Source: a virus
Virus record (IMG/VR): IMGVR_UViG_3300009503_000003
Coordinates: 1-61,327 of that record
Length of the DNA: 61,327 nt
Reading direction: 5' to 3' (one strand)
Shown here piece after piece: positions 24,668-32,444 of the stretch. Both the position numbers and the translations under genes were made by a program. Numbering within the stretch: the first letter of the stretch is position 1; each line of letters starts with the position of its first letter. The notes under the pieces are model-generated. The model was given only the letters and a program-made list of their open reading frames with translations. It had not been told where the DNA came from and did not search any database.

Positions 24668-25835
24668 ATCCCTTACCTATATTTATTTTTATTAAATTCT
24701 CCACAAATTGCGTTTTAGGATCTAATTTATTCTCATTAATTTCCTTTTTAAACATATCCCAATTTAATTCATCATACTTAAGTATTCTGTTAGGATATAT
24801 CTTTGAATAATGTTCTATAGCATCTTGAGTAGAAGAAAACCCTATAGCATATTTTACTTCAGAAAATTTCCCTTTTTTATTATGATGATAAAATTTTATT
24901 ACTTTATTGCTATTCTCATTATCCCCAACTATAACATCTATTTCCATTAAATCTTCCCCTAATGTATTGGGAATGAATCCATATTCACATGGCATTACTA
25001 ATTTATTATCTCCAGCTACTCTTACTGAACCTTTTGGAAATTCCACAAAATAAACAATATCTTTAAATTTTCTAAACCCTTGTAATATTTTATATTCTCT
25101 TAAATATTCTAATATATCCCCATATATTGAAAAAATATCTTTTGAAGCGTCTATATAGTATATTTTATCTTTTAATTCATTAAAAATTAAATCATATAAA
25201 GAAAGCATTTCTTTTTGAAACATATAAAAATTTGCCAATGCATTTTCTGCTAATGAAACATCTTGTCCAGTTTCATAAAATTTTAAAGAATGATCTATAT
25301 CTATTACATCTGATAATGTCAATTCTTTAGATCTTTTAATTACTCTAGTCATAGATACGGAAGGATCTACTTTAAAATAGAATATAAAATCTGGTTTAGG
25401 AGCATATTTATATAAATTATAGATCCATCCTAAATTTAATCCTCTTACTGTCCCTCTTACCAAAGCGGTATAATAATATCTATCTAAAATAGCAATACCG
25501 CCTCTAGCAACGACCGGTAATATACAAGTACGCAATCTTTCATATAAATCGGCTGCTTCTAATAAAATCCAAGTTTGAGGCTTTAAATCTTTTTTATTTT
25601 TCAATTCTCTTATTATATCAGAAATTTTATTAGCTGAATTCCATTTAGATACTACTACTTCTTTTCCTATTTTTTCAAAAATAGAAGCTAACAATTTAAC
25701 TTGAGTAGATTTTCCACTTCCATCTAATCCTTCAAAAACAATAATTATCCCCTTTTCAGACGGCTGAACTTCTGCTATCTCTTGCTGAGCTTTGCGAATG
25801 AAACGATTTAAAATATAATCTAAATTTCTCATCAA
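24630..25835 (-). CDS. Thymidylate kinase fused to phage pyrophosphatase-like domain
   Basis: 401 aa in two parts. Residues about 28-240 are a dTMP-kinase fold: P-loop GLDGSGKST (36-44), DRYYYT (118-123), and a lid-like Arg/Lys region (RVIKRSKELTL). Residues about 253-350 (IVYFVEFPKGSVRVAG, PCEYGFIPNT, DVIVGDN, AIGFSSTQDAIEHY) match the pyrophosphatase-like domain found in phage and conjugative polyvalent proteins (InPase type). The kinase makes dTDP; the second domain may cleave pyrophosphate or a nucleotide. The fusion within a tail-fibre operon is unusual. The N-terminus has an extra basic helix (LNRFIRKAQQEI). Confidence 0.83.
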   Translation of the reverse strand: MMRNLDYILNRFIRKAQQEIAEVQPSEKGIIIVFEGLDGSGKSTQVKLLASIFEKIGKEVVVSKWNSANKISDIIRELKNKKDLKPQTWILLEAADLYERLRTCILPVVARGGIAILDRYYYTALVRGTVRGLNLGWIYNLYKYAPKPDFIFYFKVDPSVSMTRVIKRSKELTLSDVIDIDHSLKFYETGQDVSLAENALANFYMFQKEMLSLYDLIFNELKDKIYYIDASKDIFSIYGDILEYLREYKILQGFRKFKDIVYFVEFPKGSVRVAGDNKLVMPCEYGFIPNTLGEDLMEIDVIVGDNENSNKVIKFYHHNKKGKFSEVKYAIGFSSTQDAIEHYSKIYPNRILKYDELNWDMFKKEINENKLDPKTQFVENLIKINIGKGYENSNTENQTIS

Positions 25836-26470
25836 ACTATTACCTCAACATCCAAGTAAAATCTCCTGTAAGTTAAATCTGACCCTTTATCATATATTAA
25901 TTTAAGTATAAAAATTTGTGAAATTTGAGCAGTCCCTACTCCTTCATACCAGGGACCAGACCAGCCATCTCCACCTTCAAGATAGGTTTCTCCGAATTTT
26001 CGTAAAGGAGCATCAGTAGGCAACCCATATCCTTCCTTAGCCCAGACTTCAAAATGAACCTTATCTCCCTTTTTTGCTTGAACAGGTCTTGGTCTAACCC
26101 TTCTTAATTCTATATCCTTACCGTAAACTTCCGCTATATCTATTGATATAATTCCTTGCTGTTGGTTATCTAGAATTTCTAACAAAAAAGATTTAAAAAC
26201 GCTCTCACCTTCCACAGGACTAAAACTGATAGGTCTATTAGCAATAGGTTTATATTTACTTTCAAAGTCATTTAAATTATTTTGCTCTTGAACCCAATTA
26301 AAATTATCAATCTTTGGGTCTTGTTTATAAATACAAGTGTAATATTTTATTGGTCCATCATACGCAAATAGACAATACTGATTTTCTTTTTCAATATACT
26401 GTATTCTTGCCTTTTTCTTTGTTACTATGTCCGTAAACTGAGGGTAGTCTAAAGTTATTACATCAAACAT
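25832..26470 (-). CDS. Hypothetical structural protein, 212 aa
   Basis: I start at the ATG at 26470 (FDVITLDYPQF) because ggagg lies seven bases upstream, inside the end of the previous gene. Beta-rich with aromatic residues (GDGWSGPWYEGVGTAQIS). Ends 4 bases into the kinase gene. Its operon partners are fibre-like, so a virion role is likely. No family recognised. Confidence 0.65.
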   Translation of the reverse strand: MFDVITLDYPQFTDIVTKKKARIQYIEKENQYCLFAYDGPIKYYTCIYKQDPKIDNFNWVQEQNNLNDFESKYKPIANRPISFSPVEGESVFKSFLLEILDNQQQGIISIDIAEVYGKDIELRRVRPRPVQAKKGDKVHFEVWAKEGYGLPTDAPLRKFGETYLEGGDGWSGPWYEGVGTAQISQIFILKLIYDKGSDLTYRRFYLDVEVIV

Positions 26471-26471
26471 T

Positions 26472-27695
26472 CTATACCTCCACCCAATTAAGAGTAACAA
26501 AACACGGAGTTCCATTAGCAGTAGCGTTGCCTATTATAAGTAAATTTTCTCCTGTATTTAATCCGTATATTAAATTAAAATCTTCTTGCTTGCTACTTTC
26601 ATTTGAATTTAATGCCATAACACATAATAAATTTCCTGTGGCAGTTACCGCAGGAGCGGTATATAAAACTGCAGCTGAAGTTCCACCACTTATTGTGGAT
26701 AATGGAGTTACTGGTGTTCCTGAAGATACCGTAGCCCCTGATCTAATAGAAAAGAAAACTCCATTATTATTATCTTGATTTCTTGCTATACATATTCTTT
26801 TAATTAAAATCGTTTTTCCACTACCCACAGGATTTATTAGTGCCATAACATTCGTATCATTACCACCAATAGATACAGAATATCCATAATAAAACATCTG
26901 TTTATTAAAAGCATAATATTGATCTATTGTGGCACTTAAATTAGATATACTTCTATTACCTGTTATAGGTATTAAAACTGAATTTATAGGATCTCCATTA
27001 ACATCAAAAAGACCCCTTACTCGTGTATCTAATTGAGTTTTAATAGCATCAACCTTTGGACTTAATGCTATTACATTGGTATCTATATTTTGTAAAGTAG
27101 TTTCTGTTGCTCTGGTGGATAAAGAAACATCTATTTTATCTGTATTTGATTTAATTAAATCAAGATTCCCTCCTGCTTCTTTAGCCGCATTAGTAGGTAA
27201 TACTGAACTTGTAATCTTAACATCATTAGTATTTACTATAATAGTTTTTGTATCCAATGAATTTATTAAAGTTTTTATATCTGTAAGTAAAGTATTTAAT
27301 CCTTGAATACTTTCTAAAGTAGCAGGATTTATTTGCGTTCCTGAAGTATCTTTAATTCCTATTATATTATCAATAGTAACTGTTATCTGTTCTAGAGCAT
27401 TAGCTAAATCTTGTATAGATAAATTAAATTTATTATTTAAAAATGTTTGTAAATCGATAATTTTTTGTTCTAAAGTAGATATATCTTTATTATCTATTCC
27501 TTTAATTCCATTTAATAAATCTGATAAAGTTAAATTTAATTTAGTTACAATTTCACTAGATATTGTTTGTAAATTACCATCTTCCTTAGCAGGATTTATT
27601 ATAGTCCCTTGAGAATCCGCTAATTGATTATTAATATTAATAATAGCGGTGCTATTAACTTCCCCAGTTTGAGAATTCAATACTATTGAACCCAT
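26472..27695 (-). CDS. Fibre-like protein with coiled-coil shaft, 407 aa
   Basis: Shine-Dalgarno aaggag. Residues 30-225 are hydrophobic-heptad helix with Ile/Leu/Asn (LEQKIIDLQTFLNNKFNLS), as in trimeric fibre stalks. Residues 250-407 form a beta-sandwich-like head with GSGKTILIKRICIAR (the GSGKT here is not a P-loop in context; it lies in a strand-rich head). Probably a trimeric fibre or whisker. Followed at once by the 212-aa gene. Confidence 0.72.
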   Translation of the reverse strand: MGSIVLNSQTGEVNSTAIININNQLADSQGTIINPAKEDGNLQTISSEIVTKLNLTLSDLLNGIKGIDNKDISTLEQKIIDLQTFLNNKFNLSIQDLANALEQITVTIDNIIGIKDTSGTQINPATLESIQGLNTLLTDIKTLINSLDTKTIIVNTNDVKITSSVLPTNAAKEAGGNLDLIKSNTDKIDVSLSTRATETTLQNIDTNVIALSPKVDAIKTQLDTRVRGLFDVNGDPINSVLIPITGNRSISNLSATIDQYYAFNKQMFYYGYSVSIGGNDTNVMALINPVGSGKTILIKRICIARNQDNNNGVFFSIRSGATVSSGTPVTPLSTISGGTSAAVLYTAPAVTATGNLLCVMALNSNESSKQEDFNLIYGLNTGENLLIIGNATANGTPCFVTLNWVEV

Positions 27696-27704
27696 TTTTA
27701 CTCC

Positions 27705-28205
27705 TTAAAATCCATAGCCTACAGAATATAAAGTTGTAGGTTGCCCTACATTCTTAGATTTCGCTTCAAAACTAATAGCCATAATAGCTTTAGCTTCATC
27801 TAATAAAAATATTTCACTAGCATTCAAAGTAATATTAGACTGAGTTACAAAATAGAAAGTATTATCTAAAGTATATTTAACCGTTAAAAGTGCTGGTTTA
27901 TTATCTATATTAGCACATATAAATGTCTTATGTGCTAATAATTTAGTATCAAAATTACCATTTACAGGGCGAATATTAGTATAAGAATCTGTAGTAGTTA
28001 TTGTTTCCCCCGCAAAAATCCGCTCTTTTGGTTTAACAGATAAAGAACCATCATTATTAACTTGTAATAAATTTTGATTTAAGTCAGATATGAATGTAGG
28101 AGTTTCGTCTAAAGTAATGATTCTTGAAGTAGTGGTTCCACTGTCTGTTTGTATTACAGCTCCACCTTCTAAGGGTTTATTTTTTAAAAAATCTAGTATA
28201 CTCAT
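27705..28205 (-). CDS. Hypothetical structural protein, 166 aa
   Basis: I start at the ATG at 28205 (SILDFLKNKPLEGGA), with gagg about six bases upstream; an upstream alternative begins in the neighbour. Beta-rich after residue 60 (TVKYTLDNTFYFVTQSNIT). Looks like a cylinder or tip domain of a short fibre. No family recognised. Confidence 0.65.
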   Translation of the reverse strand: MSILDFLKNKPLEGGAVIQTDSGTTTSRIITLDETPTFISDLNQNLLQVNNDGSLSVKPKERIFAGETITTTDSYTNIRPVNGNFDTKLLAHKTFICANIDNKPALLTVKYTLDNTFYFVTQSNITLNASEIFLLDEAKAIMAISFEAKSKNVGQPTTLYSVGYGF

Positions 28206-28212
28206 ATTATCC

Positions 28213-28734
28213 TCACGCTGCGATTCCAGCAAATTTAACTATTGCGGTAGAACTCATATTAGTTACCGCATTGCGTACATCTACTGTCATAGAATAATAA
28301 TATTTATTATTGTATATAATAACTTTATTATTAGGAGTTAATAAAGTTTCTCCTAATAAAGATATATCCCATTCTTCGCCATCTAAAGATCCTGATATTC
28401 TTATTAAAATATCCTGAGTCCCTGCATTTTTTATAGTTATAGTTTTATTTAAACTTTTTTTAGTATCCAATATAACTGACTGCCAACCATTAGAAGTTGT
28501 TATTTGTGTCTTGCTTTTATCTATTACAGCATCTGAAGTAACTTGTAAATTCTGAGTTTGTAATAATCCTCCCACTATATTAACATTCATCGCTAAAGTG
28601 TCATTGTCAAATGGCACTGAACTAGCGGGAGCAAAAGCGTTCGCTATAGGGTCATATAAATATAATACTGAAACCTCTTTATAGTTTTCATCCAGCGGGA
28701 TTCTTAACAATCTTATTTTAGAAGCGTAATCCAT
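28213..28734 (-). CDS. Hypothetical structural protein, 173 aa
   Basis: Begins DYASKIRLLRIPLDENYK. Beta-rich with NKTITIKNAGTQDILIRISGS, a jelly-roll or Ig-like profile common in fibre-associated proteins. The start follows the 41-aa frame's stop by one base, and no strong Shine-Dalgarno is visible, so coupling is likely. Function unknown. Confidence 0.65.
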   Translation of the reverse strand: MDYASKIRLLRIPLDENYKEVSVLYLYDPIANAFAPASSVPFDNDTLAMNVNIVGGLLQTQNLQVTSDAVIDKSKTQITTSNGWQSVILDTKKSLNKTITIKNAGTQDILIRISGSLDGEEWDISLLGETLLTPNNKVIIYNNKYYYSMTVDVRNAVTNMSSTAIVKFAGIAA

Positions 28735-28735
28735 T

Positions 28736-28861
28736 TTAACCTACATGTCCCCCATTTAGTTTCTTTAAATTTGTTTTATACTTAGCAAAGATATATCTTT
28801 CTTTTTTCAAAATTTTCATATATTGTTGAAGTGTTTCAATTTTTACTTTCCTATTTCTCAT
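28736..28861 (-). CDS. Possible small basic protein, 41 aa
   Basis: MRNRKVKIETLQQYMKILKK begins a very basic helical frame. Its ATG lies one base after the stop of the holin-like gene and its stop lies one base before the next ATG, so it fits the operon by coupling even though it has no Shine-Dalgarno. It fills the only sizeable gap between these genes. Confidence 0.45.
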   Translation of the reverse strand: MRNRKVKIETLQQYMKILKKERYIFAKYKTNLKKLNGGHVG

Positions 28862-28862
28862 A

Positions 28863-29180
28863 TCAGAAAAGATTTACAAAAAATTTAAATACATGCTCTA
28901 ATAAATTTATAGGGTCTTTTACAGTTATTAACAGAATCGTCAATGCTCCAATATTTACCCATATTAAATATTTTATACTTTTATTAATTTTATGATGATT
29001 ATTTTCCAAATCTTTCTTGAATTTATCAGTATCTTCAATATGCCTTTTATTTAATTCTTTTAATTCATTTAAAATATCATTTAATTGAGATAATAACTTA
29101 TCCAAAGAATCTACCGCTTTTGTATGCTCTACGGTTAAGTCATGAATCATTTTAAAAAGCATATCATTATTTGGTGCCAT
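28863..29180 (-). CDS. Holin-like protein (coiled coil plus one membrane span)
   Basis: 105 aa. A long coiled coil (LDKLLSQLNDILNELKELNK) is followed by a single membrane segment near residues 75-95 (YLIWVNIGALTILLITV) and a hydrophobic C-terminus. This resembles XhlA-type lysis accessory proteins. Shine-Dalgarno gagagg. A copy of the recurrent GACAATAAAGGGG motif lies 16 bases upstream, possibly giving it separate expression. Confidence 0.68.
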   Translation of the reverse strand: MAPNNDMLFKMIHDLTVEHTKAVDSLDKLLSQLNDILNELKELNKRHIEDTDKFKKDLENNHHKINKSIKYLIWVNIGALTILLITVKDPINLLEHVFKFFVNLF

Positions 29181-29195
29181 TGGTTTGATCCTCTC

Positions 29196-29220
29196 TATTA
29201 TATATCCCCTTTATTGTCAT
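29196..29220 (-). promoter_or_regulatory. Recurrent GACAATAAAGGGG / TATAATA motif, copy C
   Basis: Intergenic, between the fibre-assembly gene and the holin-like gene, on the minus strand: ATGACAATAAAGGGG, then ATATATAATA. Only this copy and copy A lie directly before a start codon. Confidence 0.45.
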
Positions 29221-29228
29221 TTTTTTTC

Positions 29229-29828
29229 TCACTGTAGCCAACTTGGTTTTGCGGGATAAACAGGGTTAAATACATCTAAGTTTGGATTATCCGGCAAGTC
29301 TCTCAAGGCTTGTCTATAATTTAGAAGTTCTTGATATTGTCCTGATGTTAATGTAGTCGTAACCCCTCTTGCTATCTCATCTTGATGCCTTAAAACTAAC
29401 CAATCTGTTGAACTTAGTAATCTATTACGTTCTGCCCTTATCAACTCCATCCCCTTCTCCGGGTTATTGGCAATAAGCCAATAACCCTGCCATTTTAATT
29501 CTTCATACAATTTAGTCAATTTCGGCGGTTCTATTAATGTATTGGTACCTAAATCCTGCCCAAGTTCAAGCTTTATCTCTTGACCTATATTAGCCCCACT
29601 TGTGGAATAAACTTTAGCATTCCTATAATCAGGTTTTATATCCCATTGCTTAGTTGTTTCATTCCACACCGGTTTCTGAAATTGCCCCACCTGTGGCGGT
29701 GCAATTTCAGTGGTGTTGGGCGGTAACGCCCAAACACCTGGTTCGAGGGGGGATTCTTGGGCTAATGTTATGTTTATGAACTCTTTTGTGTTTGAATCGT
29801 ATTGATAAACTTGTTTAATATTTGCCAT
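29229..29828 (-). CDS. Tail fibre assembly-type protein, 199 aa
   Basis: Shine-Dalgarno aaaggag. The N-terminus (QVYQYDSNTKEFINITLAQE) and the PGVWALPPNTTEIAPP and WNETTKQW segments match phage tail-fibre assembly / virion chaperone proteins. Residues 120-190 are helical (RAERNRLLSSTDWLVLRHQD), also typical. It lies right after the collar protein. A perfect 11-bp hairpin at 29461-29487 is inside it. Confidence 0.82.
   Translation of the reverse strand: MANIKQVYQYDSNTKEFINITLAQESPLEPGVWALPPNTTEIAPPQVGQFQKPVWNETTKQWDIKPDYRNAKVYSTSGANIGQEIKLELGQDLGTNTLIEPPKLTKLYEELKWQGYWLIANNPEKGMELIRAERNRLLSSTDWLVLRHQDEIARGVTTTLTSGQYQELLNYRQALRDLPDNPNLDVFNPVYPAKPSWLQ
29461..29487. repeat. Perfect 11-bp inverted repeat, intragenic
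   Basis: Arms gggttattggc and gccaataaccc around aataa, in the tail fibre assembly gene. Confidence 0.88.
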
Positions 29829-29839
29829 TGAAATCTCCT

Positions 29840-30310
29840 TTAGTATTTAATGCAATATACTACTGCCATGTTTACAGGTCTTGTTTCTAACCCACCACCA
29901 ACTGTTATTGGAATAACCTGTGTATATGCGGTTGCACCTGATAAATAAAAAGCGTGAACAGCCGTTCCACCATCACCCTCTACACCTCTATAATAACCCA
30001 CAACTTGATGTTCGTGATTTTTAAATCCATCGGCTTGATATGTTCCTATTGCATCGCTATATCTATTAGGGTCAGCAGGATCTGTTCCATATCCCCTCAA
30101 AAATCTACCTCTAAAATCCGGCACATTAAAAGTGGTACTCCCATCCCCCGCCCCATAAGTTGTTCCTATTACAGCGAACAACTTATTGTATACAGTACGA
30201 CTATATGCCGCACCATTACACATTAACCACCCTTCTGGAACACTATTAATAGGAAACGCCATAACTGTACCAGGTTTTATATTACTATTTTTATTTTCAA
30301 TCACCGCCAT
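29840..30310 (-). CDS. Tail collar domain protein
   Basis: 156 aa, Shine-Dalgarno aaggag. It shows the phage tail collar signature: PEGWLMCNGAAYSR, IGTTYGAGDGSTTFNVPDFR and GRFLRGYG, then a short tip with His residues (KNHEHQV). Collar-domain proteins cap tail fibres and often carry metal or receptor sites. Located between the 704-aa fibre and its assembly protein. Confidence 0.92.
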   Translation of the reverse strand: MAVIENKNSNIKPGTVMAFPINSVPEGWLMCNGAAYSRTVYNKLFAVIGTTYGAGDGSTTFNVPDFRGRFLRGYGTDPADPNRYSDAIGTYQADGFKNHEHQVVGYYRGVEGDGGTAVHAFYLSGATAYTQVIPITVGGGLETRPVNMAVVYCIKY

Positions 30311-30320
30311 AAAATTCTCC

Positions 30321-32435
30321 TTACTTAGCTATACTTACTAGTAACCAAATATCCGCCACTCCAGCGGAAGCTCCATTCAAATTAGCGTTCGCTACAGCTT
30401 GCACATATATTTCAACAGTATTATCATGATCTTCACTTATATTATTAGTAGCTAAATAAAAATTTGTTGAAGATATTGCAGTACTAACATCAAATAACGA
30501 AGTATATTTAGTTAAATCTGAATATATCCCTACAGATAAATAATATGGTGATAAATTAAACGCCACAGAATGTTTTATCTTAACCATATGAATAACCGCC
30601 CCAGCAGGTAAGTCATAAATCTTATAACTTGTCTGGGTACCAGCTACGGAAAATTTACTATAATCAACATTAAACTTCAACCACCTAGGCATGGACCACA
30701 TATTGATATCTTCTTCTGAAGTACCATCATTAGAAATTCGCCAAGTACCCGTGCTATTGTTATATTTAATATATGGATTATTCCCTGCATACCTATATAT
30801 TACTGCATCATTGTTAGATGATTTTAAATATAATTCGCCATTAATTTGAGTAACCCCATTTATATTAAAATCTTTATCCCCTGTAATTCCTTTTACATAT
30901 AGTTTATCAAAACCAATATTCAAATTAGTACCAGTTAAATCAATATAATTAGTTTGAGGTTGTATAGTTAATTTATCGGAATATGTATTATTAAATACAG
31001 TGATACTCTTATTATTCAAAATTAAATTATGATCTAAATAGAATATATCTTTTGATGCTGTATTATGTATCAAAGTATTACCTATATATCCAAATTTTCT
31101 AATATCTATAGAATCTACCATGGTATCTGAAAAAGGATCTATTATTTGTGCAAAACTTCCATTTTGCCAATTCACTATATATACAGGTAATTCAGAACTT
31201 AAATCAATACCATGCCCCTCAGGATGTAATATTAAATCATAAACGGTTTGTTTATTTAAAGTACCTATATTAGTAGCTTGTATAGCCTTTACTGCAATAT
31301 AAACAACATTGTCTACAGTATACTCAAACAAAACGATATAATAAACACCATTAGCCCTACTAGTAGGAAAATCTACATAAAAAGTAGGTGACGTAATAGC
31401 AGACATCTGTAATATATTATTCAAAAATATTTCGGAATATACAATAGCCTCAATTGAATACAATTTTGTATTCAAAAGGATATATTGGTCATTTAAAAGA
31501 GGATTTAATGATACATAAGGTACCCCTCGAAGTCCTGATCCTAATATAATAGGTAACATCTGTTTATCTTTATCTATTAAGCCATTTTCATTGAACAATT
31601 CACCATGAGTAGAAAACATATTAAATCTATTAGCAAGATCTGGAATACTATTTATTGTTATCCCATGTGGATTATTTTTAGATATAGCTGTAATATCCCC
31701 TACTGAATTTATGTGATTTTCTATACTCACTAAATCCCCTGAATTATAATTGATAGTAGGATTAGCGGCAGGGACCTTCGTTTTTATATATGTAGCTGGT
31801 ATATATGCAAATGTTCTACCACTCATATCTATATATACATTTGCAATATCTGCGGTAACTTTACCTAAATAAATCTTATCTGTCCCTATTTGTAGAGTAT
31901 CAAATAATTCTATATTATATCCATTGACATAATGAATATAATTCAGATCCCCTGTTTCTGTATTTAAAGTGTACTCATCATTTGAATTTGGGTGTGGTTC
32001 AACATTACTAATTTTAGTAACTTTCAAATAAGATATATAAATATATTTAGTGGAACCCGCAGGAATAGGAATAGTTAAATGTCCTGATGATTGTGGAATA
32101 AGCCTCCCATCTTGATCAACTTTAGTAACATTAGCAGGGTCATATGTATTTGTATCATCTGTAGGAATGATTATTAATTCTCCATTTTTATTAATAGCAA
32201 CTCCAGGGCCGATATTTACATTTAATCCTGTAGCTGCAGTAATCTCAAAATCGCTAAATAATTGCCATTTATTATTACCTGTCAAATTATACATCTCTTT
32301 AGCAGGAATTATACCTTCCTGATGAATAAAATAATGTTGACCTATATCCTCAACCAAAGTGTCAATAGTATTGTTTAACACTTCAGGTGTTAATATTTGT
32401 TTTGCAAAAAATTTATATTTATTATCATTTCTCAT
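30321..32435 (-). CDS. Large tail fibre / baseplate-proximal fibre, 704 aa
   Basis: Shine-Dalgarno gagagg. The N-terminal 130 residues (FAKQILTPEVLNNTIDTLVEDIG) look like an attachment domain, and the long remainder is beta-rich with SAGVADIWLLVSIAK at the end. The order 593-aa baseplate protein, 704-aa fibre, collar, fibre assembly is the standard one for myovirus tail ends, so this is probably the main fibre or fibre network base. Confidence 0.78.
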   Translation of the reverse strand: MRNDNKYKFFAKQILTPEVLNNTIDTLVEDIGQHYFIHQEGIIPAKEMYNLTGNNKWQLFSDFEITAATGLNVNIGPGVAINKNGELIIIPTDDTNTYDPANVTKVDQDGRLIPQSSGHLTIPIPAGSTKYIYISYLKVTKISNVEPHPNSNDEYTLNTETGDLNYIHYVNGYNIELFDTLQIGTDKIYLGKVTADIANVYIDMSGRTFAYIPATYIKTKVPAANPTINYNSGDLVSIENHINSVGDITAISKNNPHGITINSIPDLANRFNMFSTHGELFNENGLIDKDKQMLPIILGSGLRGVPYVSLNPLLNDQYILLNTKLYSIEAIVYSEIFLNNILQMSAITSPTFYVDFPTSRANGVYYIVLFEYTVDNVVYIAVKAIQATNIGTLNKQTVYDLILHPEGHGIDLSSELPVYIVNWQNGSFAQIIDPFSDTMVDSIDIRKFGYIGNTLIHNTASKDIFYLDHNLILNNKSITVFNNTYSDKLTIQPQTNYIDLTGTNLNIGFDKLYVKGITGDKDFNINGVTQINGELYLKSSNNDAVIYRYAGNNPYIKYNNSTGTWRISNDGTSEEDINMWSMPRWLKFNVDYSKFSVAGTQTSYKIYDLPAGAVIHMVKIKHSVAFNLSPYYLSVGIYSDLTKYTSLFDVSTAISSTNFYLATNNISEDHDNTVEIYVQAVANANLNGASAGVADIWLLVSIAK

Positions 32436-32444
32436 TTTTACCTC

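Noticed and set aside
26472-27695. GSGKT in the 407-aa fibre protein as an ATPase P-loop
   Set aside because: It lies in a strand-rich head domain with no Walker B or other ATPase motifs.
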